Of a stretch of DNA of 58,152 nt, positions 1-10,361 are shown piece by piece. Source of the stretch: Welwitschia mirabilis. Lineage: Eukaryota > Gnetophyta > Gnetopsida > Welwitschiales. The notes under the pieces were generated by a model. The model saw nothing but the letters and a program-made list of their open reading frames with translations, had not been told where the DNA came from and did no database searches. The stretch lies in the NCBI GenBank assembly GCA_051453625.1, contig JBOZIK010000001.1, positions 262,452,333 to 262,510,484 of the forward strand. The letters are read 5' to 3'. Each line of letters begins with the position of its first letter. Within the stretch, counting starts at the first letter, position 1. The position numbers and the translations under genes are program-made.

Positions 1-420
1 TCTTTTAATATAAAACTTGGTTTTATTTTCATATTTTGCATCTTAGGTCTTCTAATTACCTTATAATTTATGATTGCCCTTGATCTAGTAATAATTTCTT
101 GGGTGACATAGATCATCAAGGGTATCCTTTATTAAGGCTAAAAGTAAGTAGAGTTAGGGTTATCTTTGCATTGCATATTAGATTAGATTGCATATTGCAT
201 TATACATTATATATTTATTCCTTGCATTTATCATTTATTTTTGGTTCCTATTCTTTTATAAAGTAACCTAAGTTTCATACTCATAGACTTTAATAAAAAT
301 ATGACAATTTGGGTCTACTACCACTCATACTAGTATGTTGTATTATGCAAGATATTTATTTACTTTATATTTAAAACATTGCTTTAAGCATAAGCACTTA
401 TATAAATATACATTGCAATA
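1..420 (+). repeat. Family-1 LTR, right-hand fragment
   Basis: This stretch aligns by eye with the right part of the LTR at 1,835-2,261 and 14,820-15,238. It shares the block around 'ttatgattgccc', the 'gatctagt..caatttcttgggtgacatagatc' region and the 'ccactcatactagt' block. It ends at a CAATA-like terminus equivalent to the ends of the other copies. The left part lies outside the window. It belongs to another family-1 insertion or solo LTR upstream. Confidence 0.75.
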
Positions 421-603
421 GTTATTCATCTTTAAACTAGTTCTCTTTGATGGATGCTTCTTATACCTAACCTAATTCCTACTAAAAATCCTCATCCTTA
501 CCATGTTTTACTACATAAGAATTTAAACAAATCAATAACAGAAATAATATACTTTTAAATATTTTAAGATAGGGTTTTTAATAAATTTGTAATTTTGCCA
601 ACA

Positions 604-1030
604 TGTTAATCACAATTTTAATGAAGTAAAAAGTCAAGTTTTAAAATAAAGATATAAAGATCTAAGCCTTTATAGAAAAAAAATGTAAACTTAACATGAT
701 AATTTAACTTAGAAAAATAAAATCCATTATAAAAAGTTCAAATTATAGCATAAAGAAATCTCCTAGGTTGAATTGCATATTTAGTAGAAGCAGATGAGTA
801 TTAAACTAATGGAACACTTGAGATGAACTCATATGTAAATATTAACATTACCTTATTAATATATCACTTCATATGGTAAAATAACTATTCCTACTAAATC
901 ACATACAACTAACTAAACACATATGACTTAATATAATTGTGAAAAACTACATGTATAAAATCATAACTTTATAAGATATGAAAAGCAAAATATAATAAAA
1001 TAAGAAGTAATCTTTACAAAGATTCATAAT
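604..1030 (-). repeat. Family-2 LTR, outer segment cut off by the family-1 insertion
   Basis: This segment aligns with 25,496-25,920 over its whole length. Shared blocks include 'taatgaagtaaaaa', 'taaagaaatctcctaggtt' and 'ataagaagtaat'. The LTR continues after the inserted element at 15,239. It is the outer end of the 3' LTR of the minus-strand family-2 element. The left boundary is placed by where similarity fades. Confidence 0.75.
1026..1030. repeat. Target-site duplication ATAAT, left copy
   Basis: ATAAT lies immediately left of the family-1 LTR start (TATGGCAC). The same five bases lie immediately right of its end at 15,239-15,243. Joining the flanks with one copy restores a sequence one base shorter than the uninterrupted LTR at about 25.9 kb. 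Confidence 0.7.
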
Positions 1031-1529
1031 TATGGCACTGCCAATTTATGGTTATTTAATAAGGTTTTATGAGTTATTTTTTAGGACATTTACATAGGTT
1101 TAGATAAAAATCTGAGGATTTTAGAAAAATAATATAAGATCTAAGAAATGTGAAATTATTACTTAGATTTGATGCATTTAAGGCATATTCTGCTACATAG
1201 ATCCTTGAAGAAAGATTACTAACAGAAAGGCAAGTTTCTCCTTTACAAAATGATTAAAGAAGATCATCTTTTCCTTTATCGTCTCCACAATAGGTAGGAT
1301 GATGAAACTATTAATGCCTGATATGGACTATTAAATCACTATTAAGTCATCATTCTAAGTCATCTTTTATAAAGAATCATCATTCCCCATGTTTTCTAGA
1401 TAATAGTCAGGATGACATTGATATGTAACTGACTCTGATAATTAACCCTTAATCATTTCATTCATTTCTTTTATGTAAAAGGGTGTGTTTTTAAAGCACC
1501 TTCTTTTGTTAGTATTTGCTATGTTTTGT

Positions 1530-1537
1530 TATAAATA
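1530..1537 (+). promoter_or_regulatory. LTR TATA box (LTR A)
   Basis: TATAAATA is at the same place in all three LTR copies (also 8,005 and 14,662). In each it is followed by a pyrimidine-rich stretch and 'ctcatcttc'. This is the likely core promoter of the family-1 element. Confidence 0.6.
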
Positions 1538-1734
1538 AGTCCCCCTTTGACTCTCTTTCTCATCTTCGTTTCACTGAAAATTCTTATGATAGAAGACTCA
1601 AGAGTAGGAGATTCATTTCAAGTATTGCAAAAAAAATATTCCATTGGTGGAGGGCTATCTATCTTCCATTTAGACCTAGTTGTTTTGTAACCTAGATGTT
1701 GTTACTTTTTTAATAAAAACTCTAATTTATTTAT

Positions 1735-1834
1735 NNNNNNNNNNNNNNNNNNNNNNNNNNNNNNNNNNNNNNNNNNNNNNNNNNNNNNNNNNNNNNNNNN
1801 NNNNNNNNNNNNNNNNNNNNNNNNNNNNNNNNNN
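1735..1834. other. Assembly gap of 100 N with duplicated flanks
   Basis: Bases 1,692-1,734 before the gap and 1,835-1,877 after it are identical (43 bases). The gap probably represents an unmerged overlap, not missing DNA. Confidence 0.85.
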
Positions 1835-2263
1835 CTAGATGTTGTTACTTTTTTAATAAAAACTCTAATTTATTTATTGCATATTAGTTTCTTAGATGAC
1901 TCTTATGATTTATGTTACCCTTAATCTAGTGACAATTTCTTATGTGATATAGATCATTAATGACAGCCTTTTTTAAGGCTAAATGGAAGTAGTTTAGAAT
2001 TATTTGCATTAGTATTTAGATTAAACTACATTTTCATTTGCATTGCATATTTATCTTCCTATATTATTATTTATTTCTTGTTTTCATTTTCTTTGCAAAA
2101 AGTAATATTCAAATCTAATCTCATAGTATTCAATAATAATATGATATTTGAGTTAACTCCCACTCATACTAGTGTATTATATTATGTGATAAATCTATTT
2201 TATTTTATAAATGATAGAATCCTTTTGAGTATAAACACTTACACGAATATACATCACAATAAA

Positions 2264-2282
2264 TTGCTGTCATTACTAGGGA
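2264..2282 (+). other. Decayed primer-binding site, tRNA-Asp type
   Basis: Two bases after the LTR end the sequence reads TTGCTGTCATTACTAGGGA. It resembles the tRNA-Asp-type site known from Athila/Tat elements, with most differences being C-to-T or G-to-A. The position next to the LTR supports the call; the match itself is imperfect. Confidence 0.5.
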
Positions 2283-2759
2283 AGGCTATAGGGGAGTATA
2301 AGGATTATTATCATTTGGATTAGTACATTAGATTTTTATTTAGTTATTTATCTATAGTAACATTGTATTTTTATTAGAAACCATAGGTTTTGTTTGTAGT
2401 TTTTTAGTTTTAGTTTTGGTTTTTAATATTAAAATAACAGTTGTCCTCTCTGTCATTGCCATGAAAAATAAGACTATAATCTATAATTTTATTTTTTATT
2501 TTTAGTATTTGGATTTTAGTAAATAAATTAGTCTCTATCATCTCCTTTATCATTTGGATGACTAGGTAGACGATAGACAATATTTCTTTTGAGCTTTTGG
2601 ATTTCAATTATATTTCTGTTTTTGCTTTCTATGCTAGTTGTCTCTTCTGTTATCCTCATGATAGACAGGATGATAATGATGTTTTTTAATCTATTTTCTA
2701 TTATTTTCTATTTTTAGAATGTTGTAATATAGTCAATCTCGAGAAGTGATATCAAAGAG

Positions 2760-3600
2760 AAAGGTTGTTAATAGAGAATAACATTAGAGAAGGACTAGTA
2801 GACATCAAGAATGAATCAAAAAATAAATCTTCAAGTGCACAAAATTATCCTTCTAATTTTTTTACTTTTAAATTAGATTTCCTTAAAGAAAATACTTTAG
2901 AAGGAGAAAACCATTTTACAATGTTAAGTATCATCTAAAAGCAAAAACAAGTCATAAGATATTCTACCCCTAAACCTAATGTAAATCTTACTCTTAGATA
3001 ATTATTAGCAAATAAGAAATGAGAAATTCAAACCTCTTTGGATCTACCTATAGAAGTCAATGCTAATCTTAAAAACTTAAATGCCTGTCTAATATTTAGT
3101 GTAGAAGATGATGAGGATCCCCTTTAAGATATTTTAATTATAGAAGAACTAATCTTCACCTCAAAAAATGAGAAGAAAAAAATTAGTGATAGAACATACA
3201 TGGCAATCTTTTTCATGACATTAAAAGGTAAAGATAAAAATAGTATAAAAACCATATCCAATAAAAGCATAAAAACTTGGAAACAAGTCCAAGAAAACTT
3301 TATAAAAAGATTTATAAGTGAAAAAACTATGAGAAAAAGAAAAAAGGAGGTAACAAACTTTCAACAAAAACCAAATGAAAATTATGCCTTCACATATGAA
3401 TCTTTCTTTATAGAAATCCATTTTAATCTGATAGATGCTTTTTCATAAGAAGAACTAGTGAGATACTTTTATAGTGGATTAACTCTCCCATAAAAGAACT
3501 TGTAAATTTCTCTTATGATGGAAACTTTATGAACCTCATATTAGAAAATGCTTGGGCAAAATTAGAAGAACTTGTGGAGGTAATTCAAACTTGACTGACA
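2760..3600 (+). pseudogene. Family-1 gag relic (retrotransposon gag domain)
   Basis: The longest open piece is 3,200-3,448 (82 codons). It contains the typical plant Gypsy gag layout: a 'TLKGKDKN' block, then 'SIKTWKQVQENFIKRF', then a 'NFQQKPNENYAFTYESF' block, matching the order W/L-TW-F..F-Q-E-YE of Athila/Tat gag proteins. Flanking reading is interrupted by stops. A possible zinc-knuckle remnant near 3,706 reads CQIC followed by a late Cys, but the His is missing. In life it would form the virus-like particle and bind element RNA. Here it is non-functional. Exact start and end are inferred from where the resemblance fades. Confidence 0.7.
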
Positions 3601-4589
3601 TTAAAAGAACATTGTAGGACAAATTATTAAAGATTTAAATAAGGTATAATACAACCCTACAAATATCATAAAAAACTTTAAAATAATATGGAAAAATGAT
3701 TTTAGATGCCAAATATGTAATAATAAAAATGTTGTGCCAACTTGTAATCTAGGTAAGGATAATTATCACATCACCAAAGACTTTCCTCTATTATCAACAT
3801 ATAAAAAATAATACATGAAGAAGTTTATGCTTTCAATCAAACAATCTCAAAATTTTAAAAATCTAAATCAAGTACAACCAAGTTTAAATATGCATTTTTA
3901 AAATAACTCTCAAAATTTTAGAAATCATTTCAAAAACTCAAATTTCCAACCAAATTCATACAACTTTCAACATTCAAATGATTAACTCATAAACTTTTTA
4001 GATGAACTGAGAAAACCACATGAAACAACAAATGCCAAACTTGATAACTTGATAAGTGTTCTTCAACAAACAATGCTAGTAAATCAAAGATCTCAAGGAA
4101 CATTAGCTATGCAACATTTACCAAATCCTAATGCAATAAGAAAAGATTATAAAATTGTGAGACGTAGTGATCAATAAATAAACCCTCCTCCATATAAATC
4201 GTTGACCTTTCAAAATGACTTTAAAGATGAAGAAGAAGAAGAAAAAGACATTAAAATATTAAAAGATTATAGCTTCCTTTTTCTTGGTATAAAGAAAAAT
4301 AAAAAAATTTTTACAACAACAATCAACCAAGACTTTTTTTAATAGGCTTAATAATAATTCAACTTTCAATGAACATCTTAAAGCCTTGATGAAAAATGAA
4401 AGCATAAAATTAGGATTTTGGAAACTTTTGCAATAAAATCTAGGGTACTAAAAATTATGAAAAGACTTAACAAGAAGAAAATCAAAGAGATTCATACCTA
4501 TAAAAGTCTTTCTAGCATAATCCCTCATAAATTTAGTGTTACAAAAATAACCTAAATTTAAAGATCTAAGAGTAGCAAAAGTGAATGTC

Positions 4590-5390
4590 ATATTAAAGGA
4601 AAATAAAAATATTAGAAAATCCTTAATAGACATTAAAGTAATTGTTAATAGAATTCCACTACAAATTTTTGAGAGACCTAGTTTAGAGGAGAGAATAAAT
4701 CCCACTTACGTTATTTTAGAATTAGTAGATATTCAGCTAAGAAACCTTTAGATATTATTAGATATTTGGACATCCAAATTGAAGAGGGTTACTACCCAGT
4801 AGATGTAATTATCATAGAAGTCGAATATAACAGATGATATCCTTAACTTTTAGGAGGAGCCTTTTGTGTAATAGCCCACTGCATCATTGACATAACAGCT
4901 AGAACAATCAAATATCACTTTGGAAATAGAACATTTACAATTATAGTCTTTAATACAGCTAAAAGAGATCTAGGTATTGATGAAATGAACATTGAACATA
5001 AGATCAAATCAACTTTATTCATCTAGCATCATTTACTTAAAGAAAGAGAGATGAAATTACATTATCCTATGCTTTATAATGGCCCACTAGAGATTAAATT
5101 AAAGGAACTAATGATATATTTAACTTTGAAAATAAAGAAGAAATGAAACCTTTAGATTATAAGAAAGTTAAATTGTTAAATTCACACCTTGAGGGAGATT
5201 GTCCACTACCTAAACCAAAAATTGAAAATTGTAATTTGAATTTAGATATTAAAATTCTTTTTACTTAACTTAAGTATAATTTTCTTTGTGATGATCAAAA
5301 TAAAACTCTTATATTTAATGAAAATATTTTATAAGAGTTAATATTAAACTTCCCTTTGACTTCCAAAATTCATGCTTTCATGAGGTCATA
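4590..5390 (+). pseudogene. Family-1 aspartic protease and pre-RT region relic
   Basis: Reading across shifts gives 'VILELVDIQL', then in another frame 'KKPLDIIRYLDIQIEEGYYPVD', then 'LLGGAFCVIAHCIIDITART'. These follow, in order, the blocks of Athila-type Gypsy proteases (the 'adrs-kkP-G..edv', 'pvDfivl' and 'LGRPFL.ta.a.ID' positions). The active-site D-[ST]-G-A is replaced by D-I-K-V. Downstream, a 'LLNSHLEGDCPLPKP' stretch and a '(L)KYNFL' block resemble the linker before RT. No RT follows: after about 5,390 the sequence is non-coding, so the element was probably deleted internally before or after insertion. Confidence 0.65.
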
Positions 5391-7526
5391 TAGAGTTTTA
5401 TTTTTTATCTCTTACTTTTCCCAATTAATTTTACTTAAAAATGATTGCACACCTTTGATTTCTTATTAATTGATCAACTTTTTATTTGAATATTATTTCT
5501 TTGAATGAAAGCAACATTTTGAGACCATCTAATCAAATGCTTCTTTCTTCTTTCTTTTTTAATAAACATATGAGATATATTTTAGATTTAAATAAAAATT
5601 TACTATTTTTAGGTTTTCTTTATGATTTTATGATTTTAACTATCTTTATTATCTTTAATTTCTATTTTTATTTTTTAGTTTGTATTTCTATTACTACAAA
5701 AATAATTGATCATCTCATCTATTATCCCCATGAGAGATAGGATGATAGTATTTGTCTTTACTTTCTGCTTTCTAGTATTTTTATGAATCTTCTATTTTTA
5801 GTATCTTTTTCTTATCTCTATCATCCTCTATTTATCTAGAAAAGGAGTAGGATGATAGTTAATTAATATATACTTTATTTTTATATTATTTTAAGAAACT
5901 ACATTTTGATGGCTCTATTGAGATTTTTAACTTGACTACTTAAGAATTATAGGAAGTTAATGAGTACAAGTCAGAATTAATTAAGAAAATAATCTAAATT
6001 TTCTCTTATCTTTTTTCTTTAGAGGTTACTATAACATTTATTTGATCATATTTCAGACATGTCTTATGTATTTATTTCCATAACTAGTCTTTGACTTAGA
6101 TATTTTCAGTGGTAAGATTAGATTTACCCAATCTTAAGACATCTTCATATCTATAAACTTTGATTTGAAGGAAGATGCTTTATTTTTTATATTTTTCTCA
6201 GTGGTGAAAAGGTTATATATTATTTAAGAATGTACTTTTCTATCTTTATCTTATAACTTCACCTTTGTCTTTTGGAGTGTTTAGTCATGTGAAATGTTTT
6301 TCTTTATTAGGAAAAAAGGGAATTAGGACCATGATGTTTTATATTTGGGATATCTCAAAAACATAGTTATCATGATGTCTTACTACATGTACACTAGGGT
6401 AAATATTTCTGATAGGAGTCTTTGGCAGTGTAATATGGTAGTTGTGGGAACTCCACTAGGAGGTTAGTTGGCCATGCTTCATGAGTTTGAACTTCTCTAA
6501 ATGTGGTTGCAGTCCCCTCATCCTGGATAATAAAGTTGTATTTAACTTTGAAGCTATGGGACCAGTGGTGTTCCTAGTATCATTAGAGGCATTACTTTTT
6601 TCCTAGACTCTTAGTCTTTCCACATCATTTCATTTCTTGAGATTTGAGTGTTTATTTTGCGATGATGATAGAAAAGTTGATTTTTGAGCAATTCTTTGGT
6701 CTAATCATTTATTTTTTAAAGCATTTTACTCTATCATCATCATAATTACTACCTTATCGAATAGAATTTTTATACATTAAGTCATGCATTTTTCACATTA
6801 AGTAATGTTATTATTTCTTTCTTAGAAGACTGCTAGGTTAAAATATCTAATTGTAAGCTATCTTTTTATATATTATATTATGCTCATTCTTTTTATTTTC
6901 CTTTTTGATTTGGACTATTTGGTTAGTTATTTCAAGGTTATTACCATATTTTCTTAGTAAGTTCTCCTTATCTAGTTTTCAATATAAAGTTGATTTCTTG
7001 GTTAGGTAAGTTTTCTCAATAAATTTATGTTATTTATTTTTAGACTTTTGGTGTTGTAAGCATTGCTCTTACTAATTTTTCATGACAAAACACTTTTCAC
7101 TGTTCATATTTTTTCTTTACTTGTAAGAATATTTCATATATCTATATTTTTTAAATCTAACATTACTCATTTTTGCACTTTATTTTGCAAGTTGTCCTTA
7201 TATTCATTACCTATCTTCTCACTCCTGTTTACTTTCTTTGATTTATTTTTCCAATACGAGATGTAATGATTTTTCTTTAGGGGAGGGTAGAGACCCATTT
7301 TCAGAGCTCATTTTCAAAAATTTTAAACTTAATTTAGATCTTTTATGAGATAAAATTTTCAAAAATTACATACACATTATGCACTACTTGTTATTTATCC
7401 ATGTGATGTGTTTTATGAGCTATTTAATAACTTTCAGGTTCATCTTTTGAAAAAAAAAAATTGGCTTGTAATTATGGTTTTTATGCTTGGTTTTTATCAG
7501 GGACTAACAAAATTTAAATGGGGGCC
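5391..7526 (+). other. Family-1 non-coding 3' internal region
   Basis: No protein is recognised in this region. It carries two copies of the dyad-symmetric 'atcc..catgagagataggatgat' motif (5,716-5,748 and 5,820-5,858). Its last 700 bases (about 6,820-7,526) align with 12,780-13,401. A purine run, AAATGGGGGCC, at about 7,516-7,526 just before LTR B is the likely polypurine tract. Confidence 0.55.
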
Positions 7527-8084
7527 TATGCTGGGTTACCAATTTAAGGATATTTGAAGTGGTTTTATGAGTTTTTTTGTAGGACTTTTATACACTAGGT
7601 GTAATTCTAAGGATTTTGGAGATATAAGATGAAATCTTGAAAAAGTGCTGTTATAATTTAAATTTGATGTATTAAAGAAACTTTCTGATGCATAGAGCTT
7701 TGAAGTAGGATTAATGACAAAAATGCTAAGTTCTCTTCAAGGAAATGATCAAAGAAGACTGTTATTCCCTTCATCATCCCCACGATAGGCAAGACGATGA
7801 TTACTGATGTGGACTACTGAGTCATCATTCTGAGTTATCTTTTATAACGTACTATCATTCCCCATGTTGTTTAGATGACAGCCCAGATGACACTGATATA
7901 TAACTGACTCTGACAGTGATCCATAATAGTTTTATCCATTTCTGAGTTGTAAATGAGCGCGTCTAACTGCACCTACTATTTTGTCTTCTTCTGTTGTATT
8001 TCCCTATAAATAAGTTTTACTTAGACTCTTCTTCTCATCTTCATTATACTGGAAATTCTTGTGGTAGGAGATCGAAGGGTGAGA
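7527..8084 (+). repeat. LTR B (third, partial family-1 LTR)
   Basis: This copy aligns with LTR A and LTR C from TATGCTGGGTTACCAATTT through the TATA box and 'ctcatcttcatta' to the gap. It is truncated on the right by a 100-N gap followed by Copia-type LTR sequence. It is preceded by a purine-rich tract. Confidence 0.75.
8005..8012 (+). promoter_or_regulatory. LTR TATA box (LTR B)
   Basis: TATAAATA is conserved with the other two family-1 LTR copies. Confidence 0.55.
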
Positions 8085-8184
8085 NNNNNNNNNNNNNNNN
8101 NNNNNNNNNNNNNNNNNNNNNNNNNNNNNNNNNNNNNNNNNNNNNNNNNNNNNNNNNNNNNNNNNNNNNNNNNNNNNNNNNNNN
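8085..8184. other. Assembly gap of 100 N
   Basis: This is a round-number gap between LTR B and the end of the Copia-type LTR. The flanks do not overlap. The true length is unknown. Confidence 0.9.
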
Positions 8185-8527
8185 GGTTAGTTGGCCATGC
8201 TTCACAAGTTCTTACTGATAGGATCAAGAACTCTAAAGTGGGGATGAATATGTTCTTTTAAAATTTACAACACAGTATTCTAAAAGAATAAAATCTTATA
8301 TAAAACTTGCATAAAATATTAACTAATCTAAAATGTGCATGAAATAAGAAAATAATGGAAGTAAAGAAATAATGACTGAAAGCACAAAAATACCAATTTA
8401 ATATAAGCCAGATTTATAGTGGTTTGGAAAATCCCCTACTTTACTCTCAATGATCAGCTTATCCCCAAGCTAGATCTCAGATCTTCAGTACTCCATTACG
8501 TATTCCAGGTTTACTTATAACCTTTAC

Positions 8528-8625
8528 AAATGGATTTTTCCAAGCTTAGTCTTAATTTTGAATGGATTTTTTAAGGCTTAGTCTCAACTTTGAATGAACT
8601 TTTTAAGGATTAGTCTCAACCTTTG
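8528..8625 (-). repeat. Tandem repeat, 3 x about 32 bp
   Basis: Three adjacent degenerate units are at 8,528-8,560, 8,561-8,592 and 8,593-8,625. Each has the form 'aatgga(t)ttttt.aagg.ttagtct.aa.tttg'. Confidence 0.8.
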
Positions 8626-9048
8626 TCAAAGCAAAGTAGTAATATAATGATGCCTTTAGAGCACAAATATCACTTATTCTTAATTCAATAAATTTGATAA
8701 AGATCTTCTCTTATAAATGTAAACCAACTGAAGCTCTTAATCTAACCTTGAATGTATAGATGACATCAATGGTAAATCTTTTTTAGTTAGAAATATAGAT
8801 CCTAAGATATAATAGTGAAAGTCATAAGATTACAATACTTAATCCTTTAGATCCAATAGATTCATCTAAATGAAGATAGTTCCAAAAGATTCTTTGGTTA
8901 CCTATGTCTTAACTATTTATATTGAAAGGTTTTTAGGGTTTATTACATTTGAAATGTACTTCCAACATTTATAAATAGCTATAAAATGACTATCTAATGG
9001 CTACATAATAGATATATAATAATTATAAAATTTTACTTCTCTTCCATC

Positions 9049-9653
9049 TAGTCAACCCCTTAAAAGTTCGGTTAACCTGATATAGTGTCGTGACTTATAA
9101 AGGCCACCCAAGAGAGAAATTTAGTCATTATAATTTCTTATAGATCCCTGTCTAATCGAATCCATCTGGGTCCAGTCGACTCCAGTCCTATTGCTCGCTA
9201 TATGATTCAGTTGCTTACTTCTCCTAATAAAATTCTTTCAAGTTTCTAGAATCAGGTCTGGTCAACTCCTTTAGGTGTATGGTCAACCCCATGATAATTG
9301 GCTTAGGTATATCAGTTGTATAGTTCTCAGGTCTAGTTGACCCCCTCATAGGTTTGGTCGAACTCTTGACAATTATTTTAGGAGTATTCCTTAATTTATA
9401 GATCTAGTTGACCCCATAATAGATCTGGTTGACCCCTTATTCTTTAGTCTAAGGATAATACTTATCAGGTCTTCAAATTTGATTGAATCCATAAAGATCC
9501 ATTTATCCCCTTACCATTTGATTCATGGACTCTAGTTCTTGAGGTTACAAGTCTAGTTGATCACATTAGAAGTCTGGTCAAACCTTTTGGATGAAATTTA
9601 TTTTCTGTCTACTTCAGATGCAGTCAATCCCTTAAAAATTCAGTCAACCCCTT
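9049..9653. repeat. Dispersed array of GTCGAC-like motifs
   Basis: About 14 copies of a degenerate CTGGTCGACCCC motif lie in this stretch, for example at 9,049, 9,068, 9,151, 9,171, 9,258, 9,278, 9,332, 9,354, 9,402, 9,424, 9,552, 9,573, 9,621 and 9,640. Most come in pairs about 20 bases apart. The core is palindromic. Most copies have CG changed to CA or TG. Confidence 0.75.
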
Positions 9654-9814
9654 AAGAACTTAAAAGAACTGACAGGTTTCTAGTACTCAGAATTTGATGA
9701 TTTCTATTCCATCTTTTGATCTGCAAGTAATTTAACATCTTGTATAGAAGATATGCAAAATTTGCTACATAGAAAACATTATTTTGACATTAATCAGTAA
9801 AGCATAATCTGACA

Positions 9815-9830
9815 ATATTCCCCTTTGACA
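9815..9830 (-). other. Polypurine tract next to the family-3 LTR
   Basis: The minus strand reads TGTCAAAGGGGAATAT directly before the LTR start. A second similar tract lies at 10,295-10,310. Confidence 0.55.
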
Positions 9831-10294
9831 TTGATGGTAAACAATGCTTAGTTATAAAAAATTATAACTTTTGGAAAAACTCCTCCTTACAAAATGCCTA
9901 TTGCAAAATAATATTTCTTTTGAAATAAGATAAGATATTTTAAACAATCAAATTTTGTGCTTTAAATAAAATAATTTAATATGCATATTTGAAAGTTTTA
10001 AAGGCACAACTTTATAATAAACATAATATGATTATGTAAACTTATTTAATATTGTAATTAGATGTCATAATTTAAAATTTTTAAGTTTAGCACATATAAT
10101 ACAAAAAGAAAAACATATTGAGCATATATGATTTGGAAAAGCATAAATAGATTTGATATACCAAATGAAACATGCATTTCATGAGACATAAGCAAACATT
10201 ACAAAGTAAACATTTAAACATTACAAACTATAAATGCTCATTAAGAGCATACAACTAAAATCATATAAAAATCATTCAATAACACACAACTAAT

Positions 10295-10310
10295 TCTCCC
10301 CCTTTTGACA
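10295..10310 (-). other. Second polypurine-tract-like site
   Basis: The minus strand reads TGTCAAAAGGGGGAGA. It is the same motif as the tract at 9,815-9,830, some 480 bases upstream in element orientation. Duplicated tracts are known in some plant Copia elements. Confidence 0.45.
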
Positions 10311-10361
10311 TCAATAACAAAGAAGAGAACATAAACACAAAGCAAAACATAATTTTAAATT

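Larger units (their letters stand above)
1031..2261 (+). repeat. LTR A (5' LTR of family 1)
   Basis: This copy aligns with LTR C (13,402-15,238) and LTR B (7,527-8,084). It starts TATGGCACTGCCAATTT and ends at ACATCACAATA. It includes a 100-N gap with a 43-base duplicated flank. Removing the gap and duplicate leaves about 1,088 bases, close to LTR C treated the same way. It holds a TATA box at 1,530 and two dyad-symmetric motifs. Confidence 0.8.
8216..9814 (-). repeat. Copia-type LTR (family 3, 3' LTR on minus strand)
   Basis: Read on the minus strand it begins TGTC just after a purine tract (CAAAGGGGAATAT) and ends near GATCCTATCA. That end resembles the plant Copia LTR ending in 'catcccc..ttagagttcttgatcctatca'. 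Internal hallmarks are the 'accactataaatctgg' block (about 8,405-8,430), a threefold 32-bp tandem repeat and an array of GTCGAC-like motifs. It lies at the interrupted end of LTR B, so it belongs to an insertion into family-1 DNA. Confidence 0.65.

Noticed and set aside
4448-4705. 85-codon minus-strand frame
   Set aside because: It is the shadow of the plus-strand family-1 protease region, where block order supports the plus strand.
9049-9653. CRISPR-like array
   Set aside because: Repeats are only about 12 bases, degenerate and paired, in a plant LTR; there are no unique spacers of constant length.
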